A DNA stretch of 64,000 bases. Source: Megalopta genalis (taxonomy: Eukaryota > Arthropoda > Insecta > Hymenoptera > Halictidae). This document shows, one piece after another, positions 26,125-40,440 of this stretch. A program made the translations under genes and the position numbers. The stretch lies in assembly GCF_051020955.1 (NCBI RefSeq), contig NW_027476680.1:94332-158331 (forward strand). Direction: 5' to 3'. The notes beneath the pieces were generated by a model, which was not told where the DNA came from, made no database searches, and saw only the letters and a list, made by a program, of their open reading frames with translations. Within the stretch, counting starts at the first letter, position 1. Every line of letters starts with the position of its first letter.

Positions 26125-27667
26125 TTGTTATTTCGTCTTCATTTGAAGCTATATCACTTATATCGCAAGTATCTGAAGCTTATTCATTTGTGTCGCATGG
26201 ATTTGAAGCTAAACCTTCTACATAGCATTGATTTTAAGAACAATCATGTGTTTTGCATGGATTTGAAGCTAACTCGTTTGTTCCTCCTGCATTTGAAGCT
26301 ATATCACTTATATCGCATGTATCTGACGCTAAATCATTTGTACCGCACAGATTTGAAGCTAATCCTTCTACTTCGAATCGATTTGAAGCTAAATCATGTG
26401 CTTCGCATTGATATGAAGCTAACTCGTTTGTTTCGTCTGCATTTGAAGCTATATCTCTTATATCGCAAGTATCTGAAGCTATATCATTTGTGTCGCATGG
26501 ATTTGAACTAAAGAAAATAATAACTAAACTTCTATATCGCATTGATTTGAAGCTAAATCATGCGTTTCGCGTGGATTTGTAGCTAAACCTTCTACATCGC
26601 ATTGATTTGAAGCTAAATCATGTGTTTCGCTTGTATTTGAAGCTATCTCGTTTGTTTCGTCTGCATTTGAAGCTATATCACTTATATCGCAACTATCTAA
26701 TGTTAAATCATTTGTTTCGCATGGATTTGAAGCTCAATCTTCTACATCGCATTGATTTGCAGCTAAATCATGTGTTTCGCATGGATTTGAAGCTAACTCG
26801 TTTCTTTCGTCTGCATTTGAAGCTATATCTCTTATATCGCAAGTATCTTAAACTATATCATTAGTGTCGCATGGATTTGAAGCTAAACCTTCTATATCGC
26901 ATTGATTTGAAGCTAAATCATGTGTTTCGCGTGGATTTGTAGCTAAACCTTCTACATCGCATTGATTTGAAGCTAAATCATGTGTTTCGCTTGTATTTGA
27001 AACTATCTCGTTTGTTTCGTCTGCATTTGAAGCTATATCTCTTATATCGCAAGTATCTTAAACTATATCATTAGTGTCGCATGGATTTGAAGATAAACCT
27101 TCTATATCGCATTGATTTGAAGCTAAATCAAGTGTTTCGCGTGGATTTGAAGCTATACCTTCTACATCGCATTGATTTGATGCTAAATCATGTGTTTCGC
27201 TTGCATTTGAAGCTATCTCGTTTGACTCCCCTGCATTTGAAGCTATATCACTTATATCGCAACTATCTGAAGCTAAATCATTTGTACCGCATGGATTTGA
27301 AGCTAATCCTTCTACTTCGAATTGATTTGAAGCTAAATCATGTGTTTGGCTTGGATATGAAGCTAATTCGTTTGTTTCGTCTGAATTTGAAGCTATATCA
27401 CTTATATCGCATTTATCTGATGTTAAATCATTTGTTTCGAATGGATTTGAAGCTAAATCTTCTTCATCGCATTGATTTGCAGCTAAATCATGTGTTTCGC
27501 ATGGATTTGAAGCTAACTCGATTGTTTGGTATGCATTTGAAGCTATATCACTTATATCCCAAGCGTTTGAAGCTAAATCATTTGTTTCGCATGGATTTGA
27601 AGCTAAACCTTCTACATCGCATTGATTCAAAGCTAAATCATATGTTTCGCTTGGATATGAAGCTAAC
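26125..27667. repeat. 1,543-bp HOR derivative with a 14-bp insertion
   Basis: This unit has the same marker-to-marker plan as the one at 12,728-14,256 (1,529 bp). The 14-bp excess equals the anomalous sequence at 26,508-26,529. The rest is ordinary pentamer sequence with some monomer-level rearrangement around 26,880-27,060. Confidence 0.7.
26508..26529. other. Non-repeat insertion inside a D monomer
   Basis: The usual continuation after GATTTGAA is GCTAAACC followed by TTCTATATCG. Here it is replaced by a 22-base AT-rich stretch containing AAAGAAAATAATAA, bounded on both sides by CTAAA. The net gain is 14 bp. It is the only clear stretch in the window that does not derive from the monomer. 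The CTAAA on both sides could be a short target-site duplication or microhomology used in repair. Confidence 0.75.
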
Positions 27668-30600
27668 TTGTTATTTCGTCTTCATTTGAAGCTATATCAC
27701 TTATATCGCAAGTATCTGAAGCTTATTCATTTGTGTCGCATGGATTTGAAGCTAAACCTTCTACATAGCATTGATTTTAAGAACAATCATGTGTTTTGCA
27801 TGGATTTGAAGCTAACTCGTTTGTTCCTCCTGCATTTGAAGCTATATCACTTATATCGCATGTATCTGACGTTAATCATTTGTACCGCACAGATTTGAAG
27901 CTAATCCTTCTACTTCGAATTGATTTGAAGCTAAATCATGTGCTTCGCATTGATATGAAGCTAACTCGTTTGTTTCGTCTGCATTTGAAGCTATATCTCT
28001 TATATCGCAAGTATCTGAAGCTATATCATTTGTGTCGCATGGATTTGAAGCTAAACCTTCTATATAGCATTGATTTGAAGCTAAATCATGTGTTTCGCGT
28101 GGATTTGTAGCTAAACCTTCTACATCGCATTGATTTGAAGCTAAATCATGTGTTTCGCTTGTATTTGAAACTATCTCGTTTGTTTCGTCTGCATTTGAAG
28201 CTATATCACTTATATCGCAACTATCTAATGTTAAATCATTTGTTTCGCATGGATTTGAAGCTCAATCTTCTACATCGCATTGATTTGCAGCTAAATCATG
28301 TGTTTCGCATGGATTTGATGCTAACTCGTTTCTTTCGTCTGCATTTGAAGCTATATCTCTTATATCGCAAGTATCTTAAACTATATCATTAGTGTCGCAT
28401 GGATTTGAAGATAAACCTTCTATATCGCATTGATTTGAAGCTAAATCAAGTGTTTCGCGTGGATTTCAAGCTATACCTTCTACATCGCATCGATTTGAAG
28501 CTAAATCATGTGTTTCGCATGGATTTGAAGCTAACTCGTTTCTTTCATCTGCATTTGAAGCTATATCTCTTATATCGCAAGTATCTTAAACTATATCATT
28601 AGTGTCGCATGGATTTGAAGATAAACCTTCTATATCGCATTGATTTGAAGCTAAATCAAGTGTTTCGCGTGGATTTGAAGCTATACCTTCTACATCGCAT
28701 TGATTTGAAGCTAATTCGTTTGTTTCGCTTGCATTTGAAGCTATCTCGTTTGATTCCCCTGCATTTGAAGCTATATCACTTATATCGCAACTATCTGAAG
28801 CTAAATCATTTGTACCGCATGGATTTGAAGCTAATCCTTCTACTTCGAATTGATTTGAAGCTAAATCATGTGTTTGGCTTGGATATGAAGCTAATTCGTT
28901 TGTTTCGTCTGAATTTGAAGCTATATCACTTATATCGCATTTATCTGATGTTAAATCATTTGTTTCGAATGGATTTGAAGCTAAATCTTCTTCATCGCAT
29001 TGATTTCCAGCTAAATCATGTGTTTTGCATGGATTTGAAGCTAATTCGTTTGTTTCGTCTGCATTTGAAGCTAAACCTTCTACATCGCATTGATTTAAAC
29101 CTAAATCATGTGTTTCTCTTGGATTTGAAGCTAACTCGTTTCTTTCGTCTGCATTTGAAGCTATATCTCTTATATCCCAAGTATCTGAAGCTATATCATT
29201 TGTGTCGCATGGATTTGAAGCTAAACCTTCTATATCGCATTGATTTGAAGCTAAATCATGTGTTTCGCATGGATTTGAAGCTAACTCGATTGTTTGGTAT
29301 GCATTTGAAGCTATATCACTTATATCCCAAGCGTTTGAAGCTAAATCATTTGTTTCGCATGGATTTGAAGCTAAACCTTCTACATCGCATTGATTTAAAG
29401 CTAAATCATGTGTTTCGCTTGGATATGAAGCTAACTTGTTATTTCGTCTTCATTTGAAGCTATATCACTTATATCGCAAGTATCTGAAGCTTATTCATTT
29501 GTGTCGCATGGATTTGAAGCTAAACCTTCTACATAGCATTGATTTTAAGAACAATCATGTGTTTTGCATGGATTTGAAGCTAACTCGTTTGTTCCTCCTG
29601 CATTTGAAGCTATATCACTTATATCGCATGTATCTGACGCTAAATCATTTGTACCGCACAGATTTGAAGCTAATCCTTCTACTTCGAATTGATTTGAAGC
29701 TAAATCATGTGCTTTGCATTGATATGAAGCTAACTCGTTTGTTTCGTCTGCATTTGAAGCTATATCTCTTATATCGCAAGTATCTGAAGCTATATCATTT
29801 GTGTCGCATGGATTTGAAGCTAAACCTTCTATATCGCATTGATTTGAAGCTAAATCATGTCTTTCGCGTGGATTTGTAGCTAAACCTTCTACATCGCATT
29901 GATTTGAAGCTAAATCATGTGTTTCGCTTGTATTTGAAACTATCTCGTTTGTTTCGTCTGCATTTGAAGCTATATCACTTATATCGCAACTATCTAATGT
30001 TAAATCATTTGTTTCGCATGGATTTGAAGCTCAATCTTCTACATCGCATTGATTTGCAGCTAAATCATGTGTTTCGCATGGATTTGAAGCTAACTCGTTT
30101 CTTTCGTCTGCATTTGAAGCTATATCTCTTATATCGCAAGTATCTTAAACTATATCATTAGTGTCGCATGGATTTGAAGATAAACCTTCTATATCGCATT
30201 GATTTGAAGCTAAATCAAGTGTTTCGCGTGGATTTCAAGCTATACCTTCTACATCGCATCGATTTGAAGCTAAATCATGTGTTTCGCATGGATTTGAAGC
30301 TAACTCGTTTCTTTCATCTGCATTTGAAGCTATATCTCTTATATCGCAAGTATCTTAAACTATATCATTAGTGTCGCATGGATTTGAAGATAAACCTTCT
30401 ATATCGCATTGATTTGAAGCTAAATCAAGTGTTTCGCGTGGATTTGAAGCTATACCTTCTACATCGCATTGATTTGAAGCTAAATCATGTGTTTCGCTTG
30501 CATTTGAAGCTATCTCGTTTGATTCCCCTGCATTTGAAGCTATATCACTTATATCGCAACTATCTGAAGCTAAATCATTTGTACCGCATGGATTTGAAGC

Positions 30601-31287
30601 TAATCCTTCTACTTCGAATTGATTTGAAGCTAAATCATGTGTTTGGCTTGGATATGAAGCTAATTCGTTTGTTTCGTCTGAATTTGAAGCTATATCACTT
30701 ATATCGCATTTATCTGATGTTAAATCATTTGTTTCGAATGGATTTGAAGCTAAACCTTCTTCATCGCATTGATTTCCAGCTAAATCATGTGTTTTGCATG
30801 GATTTGAAGCTAATTCGTTTGTTTCGTCTGCATTTGAAGCTAAACCTTCTACATCGCATTGATTTAAACCTAAATCATGTGTTTCTCTTGGATTTGAAGC
30901 TAAACCTTCTACATCGCATTGATTTAAACCTAAATCATGTGTTTCTCTTGGATATGAAGCTAACTCGTTTCTTTCGTCTGCATTTGAAGCTATATCTCTT
31001 ATATCCCAAGTATCTGAAGCTATATCATTTGTGTCGCATGGATTTGAAGCTAAACCTTCTATATCGCATTGATTTGAAGCTAAATCATGTGTTTCGCGTG
31101 GATTTGAAGCTAACTCGATTGTTTACCTCCTGCATTTGAAGCTATATCACTTAGATCGCATTTATCTCATGCTAAATCATTTGTTTCGCATGGATTTGAA
31201 GCTAAACCTTCTATATCGCATTGATTTGAAGCTAAATCATGTGTTCCGCGTGGATTTGAAGCTAACTCGATTGTTTACCTCCTGCAT

Positions 31288-34200
31288 TTGAAGCTATATC
31301 TCTTAGATCGCATTTATCTGATGCTAAATCATTTGTTTCGCATGGATTTGAAGCTAAACCTTCTATATCGCATTGATTTGAATATAAATCAAGTGTTTCG
31401 CGTGGATTTGAAGCTAAACCTTCGACATCGCATTGATTTGAAGCTACATCATGTTTTTTGCATGGAAATGAAGCTAACTCGTTTGTTTCGTCTGCATTTG
31501 AATCTATGTCACTTATATCGCAAGTATCTGAATCTTATTCATATGTGTCGCTTGGATTTGAAGCTATACCTTCTCCATAGCATTGATTTGAAGCATAATC
31601 ATGTGTTTTGCATGGATTCGAAGCTAACTCGTTTGTTTCTCCTGCATTTGAAATTATATCACTTATATCGCATGTATCTGATGCTAAATCATTTTTATCG
31701 CACAGATTTGAAGCTAAACCTTCTACGTCGAATTGATTTGAAGCTATATCATGTGCTTCGCATGGATTTGATGCTAACTCGTTTGTTTCGTCTGCAATTG
31801 AAGCTATATCTCTTATATCGCAAATATCTGAAGCTATATCATTTGTTTCGAATGGATTTGAAGCTAAATCTTCTTCATCGCTTTGATTTCCAGCTAAATC
31901 ATGTGTTTTGCATGGATTTGAAGCTAATTCTGTTGTTTCGTCTGCATTTGAAGCTAAACCTTCTACGTCGCATTGATTTGAAGCTAAATCGTGTGTTTCG
32001 CTTGGATTTGAAGCTATCTCGTTTGATTCGTCTGCATTTGAAGCTATATTGCTTATATCGCAACTATCTGATGTTAAATCATTTGTTTCGCATGGATTTG
32101 AAGCTAAATCTTCTATATCGCATTGATTTGCGGCTAAATCATGTGTTTCGCTTGGATTTGAAGCTAACTCGTTTGTTTCGTCTGCATTTGAAGCTATATC
32201 TCTTATATCGCAAGTATCTGAAGCTAAATCATCTGTATCGCATGGATTTGAAGCTAAACCTTCTATATCGCATTGATTTGAAGCTAAATCATGTGTTTCG
32301 CTTGTATTTGAAACTATCTCGTTTGTTTCGTCTGCATTTGAAGCTGTATCACTTATATCGCAACTATCTAATGTTAAATCATTTGTTTCGCATGGATTTG
32401 AAGCTAAATCTTCTACATCGCATTGATTTGCAGCTAAATCATGTGTTTCGCATGGATTTGAAGCTAACTCGTTTCTTTCGTCTGCATTTGAAGCTATATC
32501 TCTTATATCGCAAGTATCTTAAACTATATCATTAGTGTCGCATGGATTTGAAGATAAACCTTCTATATCGCATTGATTTGAAGCTAAATCAAGTGTATCG
32601 AGTGGATTTGAAGCTATACCTTCTACATCGCATTGATTTGAAGCTAAATCATGTGTTTCGCTTGTATTTGAAACTATCTCGTTTGTTTCGTCTGCATTTG
32701 AAGCTATATCACTTATATCGCAACTATCTAATGTTAAATCATTTGTTTCGCATGGATTTGAAGCTCAATCTTCTACATCGCATTGATTTGCAGCTAAATC
32801 ATGTGTTTCGCATGGATTTGAAGCTAACTCGTTTCTTTCGTCTGCATTTGAAGCTATATCTCTTATATCGCAAGTATCTTAAACTATATCATTAGTGTCG
32901 CATGGATTTGAAGATAAACCTTCTACATCGCATTGATTTGAAGCTAAATCATGTGTTTCGCTTGTATTTGAAACTATCTCGTTTGATTCGTCTGCATTTG
33001 AAGCTATATCGCTTATATCGCAACTATCTGATGTTAAATCAATTGTTTCGCATGGATTTGAAGCTAAATCTTCTATATCGCATTGATTTGCGGCTAAATC
33101 ATGTGTTTCGCTTGGATTTGAAGCTATCTCGTTTGTTTCGTCTGCATGTGAAACTATATCACTTATATCGCAACTATCTGATGTTAAATCATTTGTTTAG
33201 CATGTATTTGAAGCTAAACCTTCTACATCGCATTGATTTAAAGCTAAATCATGTGTTTCGCTTGGATTTGAAGCTAACTCGTTTGTTTCGTCTGCATTTG
33301 AAGCTATATCTCTTATATCGCAAGTATCTGAAGCTAAATCATCTGTATCGCATGGATTTGAAGCTAAACCTTCTATATCGCATTGATTTGAAGCTAAATC
33401 ATGTGTTTCGCTTGTATTTGAAACTATCTCGTTTGTTTCGTCTGCATTTGAAGCTATATCACTTATATCGCAACTATCTAATGTTAAATCATTTGTTTCG
33501 CATGGATTTGAAGCTAAATCTTCTACATCGCATTGATTTGCAGCTAAATCATGTGTTTCGCATGGATTTGAAGCTAACTCGTTTCTTTCGTCTGCATTTG
33601 AAGCTATATCTCTTATATCGCAAGTATCTTAAACTATATCATTAGTGTCGCATGGATTTGAAGATAAACCTTCTATATCGCATTGATTTGAAGCTAAATC
33701 AAGTGTTTCGAGTGGATTTGAAGCTATACCTTCTACATCGCATTGATTTGAAGCTAAATCATGTGTTTCGCTTGTATTTGAAACTATCTCGTTTGTTTCG
33801 TCTGCATTTGAAGCTATATCACTTATATCGCAACTATCTAATGTTAAATCATTTGTTTCGCATGGATTTGAAGCTCAGTCTTCTACATCGCATTGATTTG
33901 CAGCTAAATCATGTGTTTCGCATGGATTTGAAGCTAACTCGTTTCTTTCGTCTGCTATTTGAAGCTATATCTCTTATATCGCAAGTATCTTAAACTATAT
34001 CATTAGTGTCGCATGGATTTGAAGATAAACCTTCTATATCGCATTGATTTGAAGCTAAATCAAGTGTTTCGCTTGGATTTCAAGCTATACCTTCTACATC
34101 GCATCGATTTGAAGCTAAATCATGTGTTTCGCATGGATTTGAAGCTAACTCGTTTCTTTCATCTGCATTTGAAGCTCTATCTCTTATATCGCAAGTATCT

Positions 34201-37200
34201 TAAACTATATCATTAGTGTCGCATGGATTTGAAGATAAACCTTCTATATCGCATTGATTTGAAGCTAAATCAAGTGTTTCGCGTGGATTTGAAGCTATAC
34301 CTTCTATATCGCATTGATTTGAAGCTAAATCATGTGTTTCGCTTGCATTTGAAGCTATCTCGTTTGATTCCCCTGCATTTGAAGCTATATCACTTATATC
34401 GCAACTATCTGAAGCTAAGTCATTTGTATCGCATGGATTTGAAGCTAATCCTTCTACTTTGAATTGATTTGAAGCTAAATCATGTGTTTGTCTTGGATAT
34501 GAAGCTAATTCGTTTGTTTCGTCTGAATTTGAAGCTATATCACTTATATCGCATTTATCTGATGTTAAATCATTTGTTTCGAATGGATTTGAAGCTAAAT
34601 CTTCTTCATCGCATTGATTTCCAGCTAAATCATGTGTTTTGCATGGATTTGAAGCTAATTCGTTTGTTTCGTCTGCATTTGAAGCTAAACCTTCTACGTC
34701 GCATTGATTTGAAGCTAAATCGTGTGTTTCGCTTGGATTTGAAGCTATCTCGTTTGATTCGTCTGCATTTGAAGCTATATCGCTTATATCGCAACTTTCT
34801 GATGTTAAATCATTTGTTTCGCATGGATTTGAAGCTAAATCTTCTATATCGCATTGATTTGCGGCTAAATCATGTGTTTCGCTTGGATTTGAAGCTAACT
34901 CGTTTGTTTCGTCTGCATTTGAAGCTATATCTCTTATATCGCAAGTATCTGAAGCTAAATCATCTGTGTCGCATGGATTTGAAGCTAAACCTTCTATATC
35001 GCATTGATTTGAAGCTAAATCATGTGTTTCGCTTGTATTTGAAACTATCTCGTTTGTTTCGTCTGCATTTGAAGCTGTATCACTTATATCGCAACTATCT
35101 AATGTTAAATCATTTGTTTCGCATGGATTTGAAGCTAAATCTTCTACATCGCATTGATTTGCAGCTAAATCATGTGTTTCGCATGGATTTGAAGCTAACT
35201 CGTTTCTTTCGTCTGCATTTGAAGCTATATCTCTTATATCGCAAGTATCTTAAACTATATCATTAGTGTCGCATGGATTTGAAGATAAACCTTCTATATC
35301 GCATTGATTTGAAGCTAAATCAAGTGTTTCGAGTGGATTTGAAGCTATACCTTCTACATCGCATTGATTTGAAGCAAAATCATGTGTTTCGCTTGGATTT
35401 GAAGCTATCTCGTTTGATTCCCCTGCATTTGAAGCTATATCACTTATATCGCAACTATCTGATGTTAAATCATTTGTTTCGCATGGATTTGGAGCTGAAC
35501 CTTCTCCATAGCATTGATTTGAAGCATAATCATGTGTTTTGCAAGGATTCCAAGCTAACTCGTTTGTTTCTCCTGCATTTGAAATTATATCACTTATATC
35601 GCATGCATCTGATGCTAAATCATTTTTATCGCACAGATTTGAAGCTAATCCTTCTACTTCGAATTGATTTGAAGCTAAATCATGTGCTTCGCATGGATTT
35701 GAAGCTAACTCGTTTGTTTCGTCTGCATTTGAAGCTATATCTCTTATATCGCAAGTATCTGAAGCTATATCATTTGTGTCGCATGAATTAGAAGCTAAAC
35801 CTTCTATATCGCATTGATTTGAAGCTAAATCATGTGTTTCGCCTGGATTTGAAGCTAAACCTTCTACATCGCATTGATTTGAAGCTAAATCATGTGTTTC
35901 GCTTGGATTTGGAACTATCTCGTTTGTTTCATCTGCATTTGAAGCTATATCACTTATATCGCAACTATCAGATGTTAAATCATTTGTTTCGCATGGATTT
36001 GAAGCTAAATCTTCTACATCGCATTGATTTGCAGCTAAATCGTTTGCTTCGCTTGGATTTGAAGCTATCTCGTTTGATTCGTCTGCATTTGAAGCTATAT
36101 CGCTTATATCGCAACTATCTGTTGTTAAATCAATTGTTTCGCATGGATTTGAAGCTAAATCTTCTATATCGCATTGATTTGCGGCTAAATCATGTGTTTC
36201 GCTTGGATTTGAAGCTATCTCGTTTGTTTCGTCTGCATGTGAAACTATATCACTTATATCGCAACTATCTGATGTTAAATCATTTGTTTAGCATGTTTTT
36301 GAAGCTAAACCTTCTACATCGCATTGATTTAAAGCTAAATCATGTGTTTCGCTTGGATTTGAAGCTAACTCGTTTGTTTCGTCTGCATTTGAAGCTATAT
36401 CTCTTATATCGCAAGTATCTGAAGCTAAATCATCTGTATCGCATGGATTTGAAGCTAAACCTTCTATATCGCATTGATTTGAAGCTAAATCATGTGTTTC
36501 GCTTGTATTTGAAACTATCTCGTTTGTTTCGTCTGCATTTGAAGCTATATCACTTATATCTCAACTATCTAATGTTAAATCATTTGTTTCGCATGGATTT
36601 GAAGATAAATCTTCTACATCGCATTGATTTGCAGCTAAATCATGTGTTTCGCATGGATTTGAAGCTAACTCGTTTCTTTCGTCTGCATTTGAAGCTATAT
36701 CTCTTATATCGCAAGTATCTTAAACTATATCATTAGTGTCGCATGGATTTGAAGATAAAACCTTCTATAATCGCATTGATTTGAAGCTAAATCAAGTGTT
36801 TCGAGTGGATTTGAAGCTATACCTTCTACATCGCATTGATTTGAAGCTAAATTCATGTGTTTTCGCTTGGATTTGAAGCTATCTCGTTTGATTCCCCTGC
36901 ATTTGAAAGCTATATCACTTATATCGCAACTATCTGAAGCTAAATCATTTGTATCGCATGGATTTGAAGCTAATCCTTCTACTTCGAATTGATTAGAAGC
37001 TAAATCATGTGCTTCGCATGGATTTGAAGCTAACTCGTTTGTTTCGTCTGCATTTGAAGCTATATCTCTTATATCGCAAGTATCTGAAGCTATATCATTT
37101 GTGTCGCATGAATTTGAAAGCTAAACCATCTATATCGCATTGATTTGAAGCTAAATCATGTGTTTCGCCTGGATTTGAAGCTAAACCTTCTACATCGCAT

Positions 37201-39660
37201 TGATTTGAAGCTAAATCATGTGTTTCGCTTGATTTGGAACTATCTCGTTTGTTTCATCTGCATTTGAAGCTATATCACTTATATTCGCAACTATCAGATG
37301 TTAAATCATTTGTTTCGCATGGATTTGAAGCTAAATCTTCTACATCGCATTGATTTGCAGCTAAATCGTGTGTTTTCGCTTGGATTTGAAGCTATCTCGT
37401 TTGATTCGTCTGCAATTGAAGCTATATCTCTTATATCGCAAATATCTGAAGCTATATCATTTGTGTCGCATGAATTTGAAGCTAAACCTTCTATATCGCA
37501 TTGATTTGAAGCTAAATCATGTGTTTCGCGTGGATTTGAAGCTAAAACCTTCTACGTCGCATTGATTTGAAGCTAAATCGTGTGTTTCGCTTGGATTTGA
37601 AGCTATCTCGTTTTGATTCGTCTGCATTTGAAGCTATATCGCTTATATCGCAACTATCTGATGTTAAATCATTTGTTTCGCATGGATTTGAAGCTAAATC
37701 TTCTATATCGCATTGATTTGCGGCTGAATCATGTGTTTCGCTTGGATTTGAAGCTAACTCGTTTGTTTCGTCTGCATGTGAAACTATATCACTTATATCG
37801 CAACTAATCTGATGTTAAAATCATTTGTTTAGCATGTATTTGAAGCTAAACCTTCTACATCGCATTGATTTATAGCTAAATCATGTGTTTCGCTTGGATT
37901 TGAAGCTAACTCGTTTGTTTCGTCCTGCATTTGAAGCTATATCTCTTATATCGCAAGTATCTGAAGCTAAATCATCTGTATCGCATGGATTTGAAGCTAA
38001 ACCTTCTATATCGCATTGATTTGAAGCTAAATCATGTGTTTCGCTTGTATTTGAAACTATCTCGTTTGTTTCGTCTGCATTTGAAGCTGTATCACTTATA
38101 TCGCAACTATCTATGTTAAATCATTTGTTTCGCATGGATTTGAAGCTAAATCTTCTACATCGCATTGATTTGCAGCTAAATCATGTGTTTCGCATGGATT
38201 TGAAGCTAACTCGTTTCTTTCGTCTGCATTTGAAGCTATATCTCTTATATCGCAAGTATCTTAAACTATATCATTAGTGTCGCATGGATTTTGAAGATAA
38301 ACCTTCTATATCGCATTGATTTGAAGCTAAATCAAGTGTTTCGAGTGGATTTGAAGCTATATCTTCTACATCGCATTGATTTGAAGCTAAATCATGTGTT
38401 TCGCTTGGATTTGAAGCTATCTCGTTTGATTCCCCTGCATTTGAAAGCTATATCACTTATATCGCAACTATCTGATGTTAAATCATTTGTTTCGCATGGA
38501 TTTGGAGCTGAACCTTCTCCATAGCATTGATTTGAAGCATAATCATGTGTTTTGCAAGGATTCCAAGCTAACTCGTTTGTTTCTCCTGCATTTGAAATTA
38601 TATCACTTATATCGCATGCATCTGATGCTAAATCATTTTTATCGCACAGATTTGAAGCTAATCCTTCTACTTCGAATTGATTTGAAGCTAAATCATGTGC
38701 TTCGCATGGTTTTGAAGCTAACTCGTTTGTTTCGTCTGCATTTGAAGCTATATCTCTTATATCGCAAGTATCTGAAGCTATATCATTTGTGTCGCATGAA
38801 TTTGAAGCTAAACCTTCTATATCGCATTGATTTGAAGCTAAATCATGTGTTTCGCCTGGATTTGAAGCTAAACCTTCTACATCGCATTGATTTGAAGCTA
38901 AATCATGTGTTTCGCTTGGATTTGGAACTATCTCGTTTGTTTCATCTGCATTTGAAGCTATATCACTTATATCGCTACTATCAGATGTTAAATCATTTGT
39001 TTTCGCATGGATTTGAAGCTAAATCTTCTACATCGCATTGATTTGCAGCTAAATCGTGTGTTTCGCTTGGATTTGAAGCTATCTCGTTTGATTCGTCTGC
39101 ATTTGAAGCTATATCGCTTATATCGCAAACTATCTGATGTTAAATCAATTGTTTCGCATGGATTTGAAGCTAAATCTTCTATATCGCATTGATTTGCGGG
39201 CTAAATCATGTGTTTCGCTTGGATTTGAAAGCTATCTCGTTTGTTTCGTCTGCATTTGAAGCTATATCGCTTATATCGCAACTATCTGATGTTAAATCAT
39301 TTGTTTCGCATGGATTTGAAGCTAAATCTTCTATATCGCATTGATTTGCGGCTAAATCATGTGTTTTCGCTTGGATTTGAAGCTAACTCGTTTGTTTCGT
39401 CTGCATTTGAAGCTGTATCTCTTATATCGCAAGTATCTGAAGCTAAAATCATCTGTATCGCATGGATTTGAAGCTAAACCTTCTATATCGCATTGATTTG
39501 AAGCTTAAATCATGTGTTTCGCTTGTATTTGAAACTATCTCGTTTGTTTCGTCTGCATTTGAAGCTGTATCACTTATATCGCAACTATCTAATCTTAAAT
39601 CATTTGTTTCGCATGGATTTGAAGCCAAATCTTCTACATCGCATTGATTTGAAGCTAAAT
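31288..39660. repeat. HOR domain III, shuffled 1.1- and 3.0-kb periodicities
   Basis: This domain is linked to domain II by shared monomers (CTTGTATTTGAAAC, TATCTAATGTTAAATC, TATCTTAAAC) but has its own arrangement. D monomers beginning GCATGGATTTGAAGATAAAC fall near 32,542, 33,652, 34,013, 34,223, 35,273 and 38,291. The block with GGAGCTGAACCTTCTCC occurs near 35,490 and 38,503, giving a 3.0-kb step. CGCCTGGATTTG occurs near 35,850, 37,166 and 38,848. From about 36,750 on the domain is peppered with single-base indels, treated separately. Confidence 0.75.
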
Positions 39661-40440
39661 CATGTGTTTCGCTTGGATATTAAGCTAACTCGTTTGTTTC
39701 GTCTGCATTTGAAGGTATATCACTTATATTGCAAGTATCTTAACCTAAATCATTTGTTTCGCATGGATTTGCAGCTAAGCCTTCTATTTCGCATAGATTT
39801 GATGCTAACTCGTTTGTTTCGTTTGCATTTGAAGCTATATCACTTATATCGCAAGTATTTGAAGATAAATCATGTGTTTTTGCATGGATTTGAATCTAAT
39901 TCGTTTGTTTTCGATTTGCATTTGAAGCTATATCACTTCTATCGCTAGTATCTGATGCTAAACCATTTGTTTGGCATGGATTTCAGGCTAAACCATCTAC
40001 ATCGCATTGATTGGAAGCTTAATCATGTGTGTCGCATGGAGTTGAAGCTAGCTCGTTTGTTTTGCCTGCATTTTGAACCTACATCATTTATATCGCATGT
40101 ATCTGATGCGACATCATTTGTCCTCGCATGGATTTGAAGCTAAACCTTCTCCATAGTATTGATTTAAAGCTAAAACCTTCTACATCGCATTGATTTGAAG
40201 CTAAACCTACTACATCGCATTGATTTGAAGCTAAATCATGTGTGTCGCATGTACTTGAAGCTAGCTCGTTTGTGTCGTCTGCATTTGAACCTATATCACT
40301 TGTATCGCAAGTATCTGAAGCTAAATCATTGGTTTGGCATGGATTTGAAGCTAAACCTTCTACATCGCAATGATTTGCTGCTAAATCATGTGTTTCGCAT
40401 GGATTTGAAGCTAAACCTTCTACATCGCATCAATTTGAAG
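39660..40440. repeat. Diverged monomer block without clear HOR partner
   Basis: The 30-bp periodicity persists, but the monomers carry variants seen little or nowhere else: GGATATTAAGC, TTGAAGGTATATC, TTGCAGCTAAGCC, GGATTGGAAGC, GAGTTGAAGCTAGC and TTTTGAACCTAC. Neighbouring HORs do not align across it as a block. The closest relative seen is a short piece near 53,850-53,960 with GAAGCTAGCTCG and TTTGATCC. Such a block may be an older part of the array that escaped recent homogenisation. Some of its indels may be sequencing errors, as it lies within the indel-rich patch. Confidence 0.6.

Larger units (their letters stand above)
10891..31287. repeat. HOR domain II, 3.45-kb family and shorter derivatives
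   Basis: A frameshifted A/B junction, CTTGTTATTTCGTCTTC, marks each unit and lies near 10,969, 12,728, 14,257, 15,877, 19,222, 22,674, 26,125, 27,668 and 29,436. Spacings are therefore 1,759, 1,529, 1,620, 3,345, 3,452, 3,451, 1,543 and 1,768 bp. The two longest neighbours are nearly identical. Other shared marks are the D monomer with TTTTAAGAACAATC, the E variant ATTTAAACCTAAATC, the A/B junction GATTGTTTACCTCC, and a C monomer with TATCTTAAAC and CATTAGTG that stops the main frame on both strands. This is the most homogenised part of the window, which implies recent amplification. Confidence 0.88.
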
